From: an uncultured bacterium | GTDB taxonomy: Bacteria; Actinomycetota; Coriobacteriia; Coriobacteriales; Eggerthellaceae | Length of the DNA: 29,543 nt | NCBI GenBank assembly: GCA_905215325.1 | Contig: CAJMPP010000028.1 | Location: forward strand, 1-29,543 | Reading direction: 5' to 3' | Part shown: positions 8,180 to 17,436 of the stretch, piece by piece | Layout of the letters: each line of letters starts with the position of its first letter | How positions within the stretch are numbered: position 1 is the stretch's first letter | The notes under the pieces: model-generated | Databases searched by the model: none | The model's input: the letters and a program-made list of their open reading frames with translations, nothing else | What the model was told of the DNA's origin: nothing | Translations under genes and position numbers: made by a program

Positions 8180-9049
8180 CTAGCGGATATGAGCCTCGCC
8201 TGAGCTGGCGAACACCTCCACGCCTTCCGGCGTGCGCAGCACCAGCCTGCCGTCCGGGGCCACGCGCGTCACCGTGCCCGCCGCCAACACGTTGCCCGAA
8301 AGATCCTCCATGCGCACGAAGCGCCCGGACAGCGCGGAGCAGCCGTCGAACTCGGCTTGGAAGGGCCCGAAGCCCTGTTCGCACCACAGCGGATACGCGA
8401 TGGCAAGCTGATCGCATAGCGCATCTGCGACAGCGCCGATACGCTCTTCAACAGCGCCTTCGCGAAATCCCAGCTCATCCAGATATATCGGGATGTTCTT
8501 CCCCTTCGGCACGGATGCAGCATCGGCCGGACGGGCCACGTTGACGCCCACACCCACGCACAGCGCCCGCGCATGCATCTCCGTCGAGATGCCGCACAGC
8601 TTATGGAAGGGGCGCCTGAGCCGGGAATCGTCACCGGGAGCCGCGTCGCAAAGGGGCGAAAACCCCTCCTCACAAGCAGAACCTTCGCCCGCCGCAGGCG
8701 CGGTTTCGTCCAGGGAAGCGGGCGCTTCAGCCACCACGATATCGTTCGGCCACTTCACCTGCACGCGGCCCTCAAGCTCGGGAACGAGGCTCGCAATTGC
8801 ACGGCGAACGGCCAGGCCCACCAACAGGCTGAGCGTGGGAAGCTGCGCCGGCGAAACTTCGGGGCGCAGCAGAAACGACTGGTACATGCCGCCGATCGGG
8901 CTTTCCCATGCGCGGCCTTGCCTTCCGTAGCCGGCGGTCTGCCGAAGGCCGCGCACGGCCAGACCCTCGGGCTGTCCTTCCTCGATAGCCTGTTTGATCA
9001 GGTTGTTCGTGGACGTGACGGTCTCGAACGATTGCACGCGAAACTGCAT
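8180..9049 (-). CDS. birA: Biotin-[acetyl-CoA-carboxylase] ligase, class I, with internal insert
   Basis: Biotin protein ligase, attaching biotin via biotinyl-AMP to carboxylase carrier proteins. With the start at 9049 (AAGG about 9 nt upstream) it has 289 residues. Motifs in order: ETVTSTNN near 9, the adenylate loop RQTAGYGRQGRAWESP (36-51), KWPNDIV (99-105), KLCGISTEM (150-158), GVGVNV, and a small C-terminal beta domain (~245-289). There is no N-terminal winged helix, so it should not be a repressor (class I). About 42 acidic, Ala-rich residues (106-147) lie between KWPND and KLCGI, normally only a few residues apart. The frame is open up to 9220, but those 57 extra codons show no family similarity. 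It lies 204 bp after the folate fusion gene, possibly cotranscribed. Confidence 0.9.
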   Translation of the reverse strand: MQFRVQSFETVTSTNNLIKQAIEEGQPEGLAVRGLRQTAGYGRQGRAWESPIGGMYQSFLLRPEVSPAQLPTLSLLVGLAVRRAIASLVPELEGRVQVKWPNDIVVAEAPASLDETAPAAGEGSACEEGFSPLCDAAPGDDSRLRRPFHKLCGISTEMHARALCVGVGVNVARPADAASVPKGKNIPIYLDELGFREGAVEERIGAVADALCDQLAIAYPLWCEQGFGPFQAEFDGCSALSGRFVRMEDLSGNVLAAGTVTRVAPDGRLVLRTPEGVEVFASSGEAHIR

Positions 9050-9253
9050 ATCCAGCACCTTTCCCTCTCGTATGACGACGCGGATGGGGCCGTCGCGAAG
9101 CAACGAGAAGCCGTAATGGGCCAATGCGCCGGCATCGCAAGACACCGCCCAGCACCCAAGCCGACAACCCAGCATCGGACTCCGCAAACCCGATATCAGA
9201 ACCTGCTCACCGGCACCCATCGGCCATCAGCGGGCCCTGCCGATCTGCGCAGC

Positions 9254-10579
9254 TTAACGGCCGATGCGCTCGGCCTTCCCGTAGCGCTCAGATTCCGGCT
9301 TGGCCGCCTGCGCGACGCACACGCCGTCGGCCAACACATGGTTCGGGCGCAGCTCCAGCAGCGGCTTCAGCACGAAGTCGCGCTCGAAGATGCGCGGGTG
9401 AGGCAGCGTGAGCACATCGTTGTCCGTGACGTAGAGCTGGTAGTCCAGGATATCCAGATCGCACGTGCGCGGCCCGTTCTCGATCTCGCGCACGCGTCCC
9501 AGACTGTTCTCGATAGCGTGCAGATATCCCAGCAGCTCCTTCGGCGCGATGCCCGTTCGCAGCAGCACCACGGCGTTGACGAACGTGTCCTGGTCCTCGT
9601 AGTACGCAGGCTCGCTTTCGTAGAAGCTGGAGATGTCGATGATCTGCGAATCGGGAAGGCTGCACAGCTCGGTGATGGCCTGGTTGAGCATGGCGATCTT
9701 GCCTTCAAGCTCCTCGCCGGGCTCTGCCACCAACGGCACGTTGCAGCCCAGGCCCAAGAACGCGTACGGACGCATGTCGGACAGCGCCTTCACGGTTTCC
9801 GCCACGTTGTGCGCACGCACAACGCCGGCGCCCAGTTCGCACGCCATGAGCGCCTCGGTGGCGCTCACATGGTCGCGCTCGACTGGGTCGTCGATGCCGT
9901 AAGCGAAACCCAGATAGCTTTTGCGGGAAACGGCGACCATGACCGGGTAACTCAGACGCGCAAGCTCCTGGAAGTTGCGCACGAGCTCGAGGGTCTGCGA
10001 CGCCGTCTTGCCGAAGCCCGGGCCCGGGTCGATGCAGATGCGCCCGGGCGCCACACCAGCGGCCTCGAGCATGCCCGCCTGGTCGCGCAGGTAATCGCGC
10101 ACCTCGGCGACCACGTCGTCGTACTGCGGATTCTGCTGCATGGTGCCCGGCTCGCCCTTCATGTGCATGACCACCACGCCGCAATCGCTTTCCGCGGCAA
10201 CCTGCACCATGGCCGGATCGCGGAAGCCCGACACGTCGTTGATGATGGCGGCGCCGGCCTCGACGCACGCCTTGGCCACGACAGCGTGACGGGTGTCGAT
10301 GCTCACGCAAACGCCCTGCTCGACAAGGGCGCGCACCACGGGAAGCACGCGGGCCGTCTCCTCCTCGACGCTCACCTCGGCAGACCCGGGGCGCGTGGAC
10401 TCGCCGCCCACGTCGATCATATGCGCGCCTTCATCGAGCATCTGCCGCGCCCAGGCCAGCGCCGCCTCGGGCGTGCTGTGCGTGCCGCCGTCGCTGAAGC
10501 TGTCGGGCGTGACGTTGAGGATGCCCATGATCACCGGTTTACGCGTATCGAATTCGAACGAACCGCATTTCCACATCAT
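9254..10579 (-). CDS. folPK: Dihydropteroate synthase-HPPK fusion
   Basis: One 441-residue protein with two folate enzymes. Residues 1-~268 are dihydropteroate synthase: MGILNVTPDSFSDGG (18-32), GGESTRPGS (58-66), INDVSG (113-118), DPGPGFGK (184-191), SRKSYLG (218-224) and RAHNVAE (255-261). Residues ~272-425 are 6-hydroxymethyl-dihydropterin pyrophosphokinase: FLGLGCNVP near 274, FYESEPAYYEDQDTFVNAVV, the RTCDLDILDY signature (371-380) and LPHPRIFERDFVLKPL. The two enzymes act consecutively (HPPK product feeds DHPS). The order here, DHPS first, is the reverse of the well-known plant HPPK-DHPS fusion, and there is no dihydroneopterin aldolase domain between them. No folB or folE is in the window. 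ATG 10579 follows GAAAGAAAGG. Confidence 0.93.
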   Translation of the reverse strand: MMWKCGSFEFDTRKPVIMGILNVTPDSFSDGGTHSTPEAALAWARQMLDEGAHMIDVGGESTRPGSAEVSVEEETARVLPVVRALVEQGVCVSIDTRHAVVAKACVEAGAAIINDVSGFRDPAMVQVAAESDCGVVVMHMKGEPGTMQQNPQYDDVVAEVRDYLRDQAGMLEAAGVAPGRICIDPGPGFGKTASQTLELVRNFQELARLSYPVMVAVSRKSYLGFAYGIDDPVERDHVSATEALMACELGAGVVRAHNVAETVKALSDMRPYAFLGLGCNVPLVAEPGEELEGKIAMLNQAITELCSLPDSQIIDISSFYESEPAYYEDQDTFVNAVVLLRTGIAPKELLGYLHAIENSLGRVREIENGPRTCDLDILDYQLYVTDNDVLTLPHPRIFERDFVLKPLLELRPNHVLADGVCVAQAAKPESERYGKAERIGR

Positions 10580-10595
10580 GCTGAATGCCTTTCTT

Positions 10596-10629
10596 TCAAA
10601 AGAAGGCGAGCCTGACGGCCCGCCTTCTT
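10596..10629 (-). terminator. Terminator after ftsH, directly in front of folPK
   Basis: Minus-strand hairpin AAGAAGGCGGGC / GCTCGCCTTCTT with one G-T pair and a 6-nt loop, ending in TTTT. It lies about 120 bp past the ftsH stop but only about 17-20 bp before the folPK start codon. Little room is left for a promoter after it, so it may act as an attenuator. A TATAGC -10-like sequence lies just upstream (about 10630-10636). Confidence 0.7.
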
Positions 10630-10747
10630 GCTATACCTTGACGTTTTCACATCGCGCCCGCCGCGCCGGGACGAAAAACCCAGCGCATTGCGCGCGAACG
10701 ATCCCGCTGCCGCCCACCGCGAAGGTGCGGCGCGGCACCACGCCGGC

Positions 10748-12958
<2,211 letters not shown>

Positions 12959-12971
12959 AGGCCTTGCTTTC

Positions 12972-13514
12972 CTAGTTGTAGAGCTCGGGCTTCAGGACGC
13001 CGATGTACGGCAGGTTGCGGTAGCGCTCGGCGTAGTCCAGGCCGTAGCCCACGATGAACTCGTCGGGGCACTCGAAGCCCACGTATGCGCAGTCGATCTT
13101 GGCCTGCGCGCGGGTTTTCTTGCGCAGCAGCGTGGCGACCTCGATGGACTTCGGGTTGCGCGCCTTCAGCGTTTTCAGCAGGTAGGTAAGCGTGAGGCCG
13201 GAATCCAGGACGTCCTCAGCGATGACCACGTTGCGGCCCTCGATCTGGGAGGATAGGTCCTTCAGGATACGGACCACGCCGGAGCTTTTCACGCCGTTGC
13301 CGTAGGATGAGACGGCCATATAGTCCATCTCGCACGGCAGCTGGATCTGACGCGCCAGGTCGGCCATGAAGATGGCCGCACCGCGCAGGACGGAGATGAG
13401 GATGACGCCGTCGGGGTCATCCTTGTAGTCCTGCGTGATGCCCGCGCCGATCTCGGCGACGCGCTGCTTGATTTCATCCTCGGTGAACAGGATGCGATCG
13501 ATGTTTTCGTGCAC
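12972..13514 (-). CDS. hpt: Hypoxanthine phosphoribosyltransferase
   Basis: Purine-salvage enzyme converting hypoxanthine (and usually guanine) plus PRPP to IMP/GMP. With the GTG start at 13514 (GAAGAGG upstream) it has 180 residues, the family norm. It shows ISVLRGAAIFMADLAR near 40, the flexible-loop region MAVSSYGNG (66-74), the PRPP-binding loop VVIAEDVLDSGLTL (96-109), and the C-terminal FIVGYGLDYAERYRNLPYIG typical of Hpt. The frame extends upstream to 13727 but without homology or ribosome site. It starts the hpt-ftsH unit. The gap in front (to 13806) probably holds the promoter. Confidence 0.95.
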   Translation of the reverse strand: MHENIDRILFTEDEIKQRVAEIGAGITQDYKDDPDGVILISVLRGAAIFMADLARQIQLPCEMDYMAVSSYGNGVKSSGVVRILKDLSSQIEGRNVVIAEDVLDSGLTLTYLLKTLKARNPKSIEVATLLRKKTRAQAKIDCAYVGFECPDEFIVGYGLDYAERYRNLPYIGVLKPELYN

Positions 13515-13580
13515 GATGATTACCTCTTCGATGCATTTTGCCTGAAGAGCGCCCTGGGCGCCCTTATATGAACGAGCACA

Positions 13581-13586
13581 AGTGTA
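13581..13586 (-). promoter_or_regulatory. Candidate -10 box (TACACT) for hpt-ftsH
   Basis: TACACT on the minus strand about 67 bp before the hpt GTG. The best -35-like TTGTCA is 22 bp away, so support is modest. A GCGCCC/GGGCGC dyad (13549-13561) lies in the putative leader. Confidence 0.3.
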
Positions 13587-13744
13587 CCATTCGCCCCGAC
13601 CGGGCACATGACAATACCGTAACGCCACATAAATACGAGCCCCTGCGGACCTGCCGAAACCGCCGGAAGCGGGCATGCGACGCAAACCCGACGCACGGGG
13701 CGGCTGATGATACCATGCAAGGCGCAAGCTGCCCGAAACGCGAA

Positions 13745-13801
13745 CCGGGGCGCCGCAGCGCCCCGGGATGCCAACAGCCCGCCGCTTACGAAAACGGCGG
13801 G
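13745..13801 (-). terminator. Two successive strong hairpins after maf
   Basis: Downstream of the maf stop come CCCGCCG/CGGCGGG (13778-13801) and then CCGGGGCGC/GCGCCCCGG with a 4-nt loop (13745-13766), both perfect. Neither has a real T-run, so termination is plausible but not certain. They separate the rlmD-tilS-maf unit from hpt-ftsH. Confidence 0.45.
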
Positions 13802-13806
13802 GCCGG

Positions 13807-14502
13807 TTACTTCAGATCGGGAAACTCTTTGAGCAGGCGCGTCACCGGAAGGCCGATGACGGTGTCCAGGTCGCCCTCGATGTGCTTGATGAGCTTGGCG
13901 CCGTTGCCCTGGGCGGCATATGCGCCCGCCTTGTCGAACGATTCGCCGCACTTCAGGTATTCGGCCAGCTGCTCATCGGTCTGCGGATGGAACGTGACCG
14001 CCGCGCGGTCCACGAACGTGCGGAAGCCCAGCGACACGTCCTCGGCGTTGGGCGCGGACACCAACCACACCGACACGCCGGTGAGCACCTCGTGCGTGTT
14101 GCCCTGCAGACGGCGCAGCATGCGCTTGGCGTCGGAGATGCTGGCCGGCTTGCCGAAGATCTCGCCGTCGCACACCACCATGGTGTCGGCGCCGATGATG
14201 GCCGCCATGCCCGTGTAGCCCTCGCCCAGCACCTCCTGCACCACGGCGCCGGCCTTGCGCTCAGCCAGCTTCTTCACCGCCTCGGGCGGGTTGGCCTCAA
14301 GATCGGGCTCCAGCGACTCGTCCACCTCGGATACGCGGATGGTGAAGCTCACGCCCTCGCGCTCCAGAAGCTCCTTGCGACGCGGGCTGCCGCTGGCAAG
14401 GATCACGTCGACGGTCATAGGCTGCTCTGCAGCCTGCGCCTGCTCGGCTGCGGCCTGCTCGTTCTCCTGCGCCGCGTCTTGCGGCATGGGCTGTTCGCTC
14501 AT
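13807..14502 (-). CDS. maf: Maf-family nucleoside triphosphate pyrophosphatase, N-terminally extended
   Basis: Maf proteins hydrolyse non-canonical or excess nucleoside triphosphates (dTTP/UTP or modified pyrimidines) and are linked to septum control in some bacteria. The family opening ILASGSPRRKELL is at 34-46, followed by VSEVDES, IIGADTMVVCDGEIFGKP, NTHEVLTGVSV, DKAGAYAAQGNGAKL and VIGLPV. A 29-residue Gln/Ala/Glu-rich extension precedes the usual start. I keep ATG 14502 because AAGGAGAAGGAA stands directly ahead and the ATGA overlap with the tilS stop suggests translational coupling. The inner ATG (residue 29) has no ribosome site. Third gene of the rlmD-tilS-maf unit. Confidence 0.92.
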   Translation of the reverse strand: MSEQPMPQDAAQENEQAAAEQAQAAEQPMTVDVILASGSPRRKELLEREGVSFTIRVSEVDESLEPDLEANPPEAVKKLAERKAGAVVQEVLGEGYTGMAAIIGADTMVVCDGEIFGKPASISDAKRMLRRLQGNTHEVLTGVSVWLVSAPNAEDVSLGFRTFVDRAAVTFHPQTDEQLAEYLKCGESFDKAGAYAAQGNGAKLIKHIEGDLDTVIGLPVTRLLKEFPDLK

Positions 14503-15698
14503 TTCCTTCTCCTTGCTCTGAATGCGGCCATGGGCTCGAGCCTCACGCCGCGCTTGTTCGCGCTGATCGCCAGGTTTCCCTGGATGTTCGCAACGTATCC
14601 GCCGTGCGGGGCGGCCTGCGGGGTGCCGGGCTCGTCCCACGCCGCCAGCACCGCATCGACCGACGCGGTCTCGACGCGCGCGTCGGGGCCCAGCATGGCC
14701 TGCAGCACCTGCACGGCCGCGCGGCGCTGCAGCGGCACGGGCCGAGCGCCCAGCTCGGGGGCGAGCACGCCGCCCTCCTCGTACGCCGGCGGTCGATCGG
14801 GCAGCTCCTCGGTCCATGTCATATGGCGCTTCACCAGGTCGGATGCCATTTCCTCCAGCATGTCATCCTCATCGGCGATCAGGTTCATGGTACGCCCGAG
14901 CACCTCGAGCAGCTGCGGGCTGCGCTCCTTCACGTGCGGGACGACCTCGTGGCGCACGTAGGCGCGGAAGCGGTCGGTGTGCGCGTTGGTGGCGTCCTCT
15001 CGCCACAGGCAGCCCTCGGCGTCGCATGCGCACGGCAGGCCCTCGCGCTCGCGCTGCCGCACGTAGTCGCGCAGGTCCTGGCGGCCGACGTCGAGCAGCG
15101 GACGGGCGACGGGGCCGTTGGCGTACTTCATGGCCCGGAAGCCGCCCGGCCCGGTGCCCACCATGGAGCGCATGTAGAAGTTCTCCACGCGGTCGTCGGC
15201 GGTGTGGGCGGTGAAGATGCGGCCCTCGGAAAGCGGCGCGGCGCAATGGCGGCACAGGCTTGCAAGCGCCTCGTTGGCGACAAGGTAGCGCTCGCGGCGC
15301 GCGACCGCCTCCACGTTGCCGCCCTCGCGCTGCGCCTGGCCGGCGACGTCGATCTGGCAGCTGAACAGGGGGATCCCCAAAAGCTCCGCCAGCTGTGCCG
15401 TGAACGTCTCGTCCTGATCGGCGGCGCCGGGACGAAGCCGATGGTTCACGTGCAGCATGGCGATGGGTCCGATGGCCCCCTCATCGGCCAGTTGCCGCGC
15501 GACGTACGCCAGCGCCGTGGAGTCCGAGCCGCCCGACACCATGAGCAGCACAGGCGTCTCGGCGTTCGCCAACCCGCGCTGCCCGATGCAGCGCCGCGCC
15601 GCGGCGAGCACGTCCTTGGGACGCACGACCGCACCGACGCCGAGCCCGGCATCGCCCGCCGCGGTGGCCCCGTTCCCCATTCGCTGTTGCTCTGCCAT
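14499..15698 (-). CDS. tilS: tRNA(Ile)-lysidine synthase
   Basis: TilS changes C34 of the CAU-anticodon tRNA-Ile to lysidine so that it reads AUA. It is usually essential. The 399-residue protein has the N-type PP-loop SGGSDS (55-60), HVNHRLRPGAADQDE, the ExxARRERY block, FTAHTADDRVEN (catalytic HxxDD-like), RPLLDVGRQDLRDY and the DATNAHTDRFRAYVRHEVVP signature. The C-terminal part (~300-399) is divergent. ATG 15698 follows GGGAAGGAAA. It sits 28 bp after rlmD and overlaps maf by 4 nt. Its presence fits possible AUA use in this genome (the AUA at 2895 is of interest for another reason). Confidence 0.95.
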   Translation of the reverse strand: MAEQQRMGNGATAAGDAGLGVGAVVRPKDVLAAARRCIGQRGLANAETPVLLMVSGGSDSTALAYVARQLADEGAIGPIAMLHVNHRLRPGAADQDETFTAQLAELLGIPLFSCQIDVAGQAQREGGNVEAVARRERYLVANEALASLCRHCAAPLSEGRIFTAHTADDRVENFYMRSMVGTGPGGFRAMKYANGPVARPLLDVGRQDLRDYVRQREREGLPCACDAEGCLWREDATNAHTDRFRAYVRHEVVPHVKERSPQLLEVLGRTMNLIADEDDMLEEMASDLVKRHMTWTEELPDRPPAYEEGGVLAPELGARPVPLQRRAAVQVLQAMLGPDARVETASVDAVLAAWDEPGTPQAAPHGGYVANIQGNLAISANKRGVRLEPMAAFRARRRK

Positions 15699-15726
15699 TT
15701 CCTTCCCTACCTATATATGGTTGCCG

Positions 15727-17103
15727 CTACATGCGCTCGATGAGCGCGATGGTCTCGATGTGGTCGGTGTGCGGGAACATGTCCACGGGCTGCACCGTTT
15801 GCACGCCGTAACCGAACTGCTTGAGAAAGCCCAGGTCGCGGACCTGCGTTTCCGGGTTGCATGAGATGTATACGATGCGCTCAGGCGCCAGCTGCACCGC
15901 GGCGCGCAAGAACTCCTCGGTGGAGCCGGCGCGCGGCGGGTCCATGAGAAGCACGAGCGGGCGACCCTCTTCGTCGGCGCCCGCGCGGCCGGCCGCCGCG
16001 GCTTGCGCCGCCATATCGCGCATGAACGCGCCGGCGTCGGCCACTGCGAAGCGCGCGTTGTCCACGCCGTTGTGGCGCGCGTTCTGCCGCGCGTCGCGGA
16101 TGGAGGATTCCACGCAATCCACGCCCGTGACCTGCGCCGCGCCCATGGAGGCCGCCACCAGGCCGATGGTGCCCGTGCCGCAGTACGCGTCGATGGCGTG
16201 CTCGGCGCCGGTGAAGCCCGCCAGCTCGATAGCCTGGCGGTACAGCACCTCGGTCTGCACGCTGTTCACCTGGTAGAACGACTGCGACGAGATGCGGAAG
16301 CTCAGCCCGCACAGCTTGTCTAGGATGAAGCCGGGGCCGTAGAGCACCTGCTCGCGCTGGCCGAGCACCACGTTGGTCTGACGCTCGTTGATGTTCTGCA
16401 CCACCGTGGTGATGAACGGGCAGCGGCGCACCAGCTCGCGGCAGAAGCTCTTCGCGCCGGGGAATTGCTGGCCGTTGGTGACCAGCGTGACCAGCACCTC
16501 GCCGGTGGTGTGGCCCACGCGAACCACGGCGTGGCGCATGAAGCCGGTGCCGCGGTCCTCGTCGTAGGGCGGGATGCCGAACTTGAGCATAAGGCTGCGG
16601 ACCGCACGGATAACCTGCTTGGCCTGGGCGTTCTCGATCAGGCACTCCCCTGTGTCGATGATGCGGTGCGTGCCGGCGGCGTACATGCCGCACAGGATGT
16701 CGCGCTGCGGGGAGGCTGGGCGGCTGGGATGCTTGCCGCCGCCGCGCTTGCTGGGCGCGGCCTTGCGCGGCGCGCCGGGGGCGAACGGGGACATCACCTT
16801 GTTGCGATAGGCGTACGGGTCCTGCATGCCCAGGATGGGACGCAGCGCCTCGGGGGCCGCTACCTGGGAAAACAGCTGCGCCACGCGCTCGTCCTTCGCC
16901 GCAAGCTGCTGGTCGTAGGGCTGGTTGACGTGCTGACAGGCGCCGCACTGGCGCGCAACCGGGCACTGTGGCAGACCGCTTGCCGCCACATCGCCCTTCT
17001 GCCTGCGCTCCTGCTGACGCCGAGGACCGGCCTGGGGCCGTGCCGCCTGCCGCGGGCGCTTCCCGCCCTGCCCGCCTGCGCGCTTCTGGCCGTTTTCCTT
17101 CAT
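15727..17103 (-). CDS. rlmD: 23S rRNA (uracil-5-)-methyltransferase, RlmD/TrmA family
   Basis: A 458-residue SAM-dependent RNA m5U methyltransferase. An iron-sulfur site is visible as C47, C53, C56 and C154, with the same C-x5-C-x2-C spacing as E. coli RlmD. The core has YRNKVMSPF near 100, the SAM-binding AIDAYCGTGTIGL, a DPPRAGSTEEF motif and the catalytic cysteine C415 in YISCNPETQVRDL. The C-terminal FPHTDHIETIALIER is typical. The TRAM domain of E. coli RlmD is missing. Instead about 40 Lys/Arg/Gln-rich residues open the protein and may bind RNA. Whether it acts on 23S U1939, U747 or tRNA U54 cannot be decided here. ATG 17103 follows GGGGAG. First gene of its unit. Confidence 0.9.
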   Translation of the reverse strand: MKENGQKRAGGQGGKRPRQAARPQAGPRRQQERRQKGDVAASGLPQCPVARQCGACQHVNQPYDQQLAAKDERVAQLFSQVAAPEALRPILGMQDPYAYRNKVMSPFAPGAPRKAAPSKRGGGKHPSRPASPQRDILCGMYAAGTHRIIDTGECLIENAQAKQVIRAVRSLMLKFGIPPYDEDRGTGFMRHAVVRVGHTTGEVLVTLVTNGQQFPGAKSFCRELVRRCPFITTVVQNINERQTNVVLGQREQVLYGPGFILDKLCGLSFRISSQSFYQVNSVQTEVLYRQAIELAGFTGAEHAIDAYCGTGTIGLVAASMGAAQVTGVDCVESSIRDARQNARHNGVDNARFAVADAGAFMRDMAAQAAAAGRAGADEEGRPLVLLMDPPRAGSTEEFLRAAVQLAPERIVYISCNPETQVRDLGFLKQFGYGVQTVQPVDMFPHTDHIETIALIERM

Positions 17104-17142
17104 GAGCTCCCCTTGTCCGCTTGCATAAAACCGTAACTATCC

Positions 17143-17148
17143 AGTATA
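17143..17148 (-). promoter_or_regulatory. Candidate -10 box (TATACT) for rlmD-tilS-maf
   Basis: TATACT on the minus strand 40 bp before the rlmD ATG. No clear -35. The divergent gap 17149-17436 also contains TATGAT (17288-17293, plus), a weak -10 candidate for the hybrid kinase. Nothing else was recognised there. Confidence 0.4.
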
Positions 17149-17436
17149 CGCACATGCGCGGCCGACTGGGTTGCGCCGCCGGCAACCTCAAGGCAGAATC
17201 CACGCCTCCCCGTAACGGGCCGGCAACGGACGCGGCACGATTCGGCACACGTTCTCCCGCGCCGCCGCACGCCGCGTCCGGAGCGCATATGATGGTGCGG
17301 ACGGCGGCTCGCCCAACGCATGCGCGCCAGGCTCGTATGCGCGACGGGCCCGGCGCGCATACGCCGGCGCCGGCCGCCGAAACCTTCCATACGCCCCCGC
17401 GCGGGCATCGCCCGCGCTTGCCCGAAACGAGGTCCC

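Noticed and set aside
7936..8544. 202-codon plus-strand frame upstream of the MATE gene
   Set aside because: Arg/Pro/Thr-rich, without ribosome site, overlapping the end of birA in antisense.
10580..10747. Tetrahydrofolate or other riboswitch before folPK
   Set aside because: I could not find the conserved core of a known riboswitch. Only a terminator hairpin is visible.
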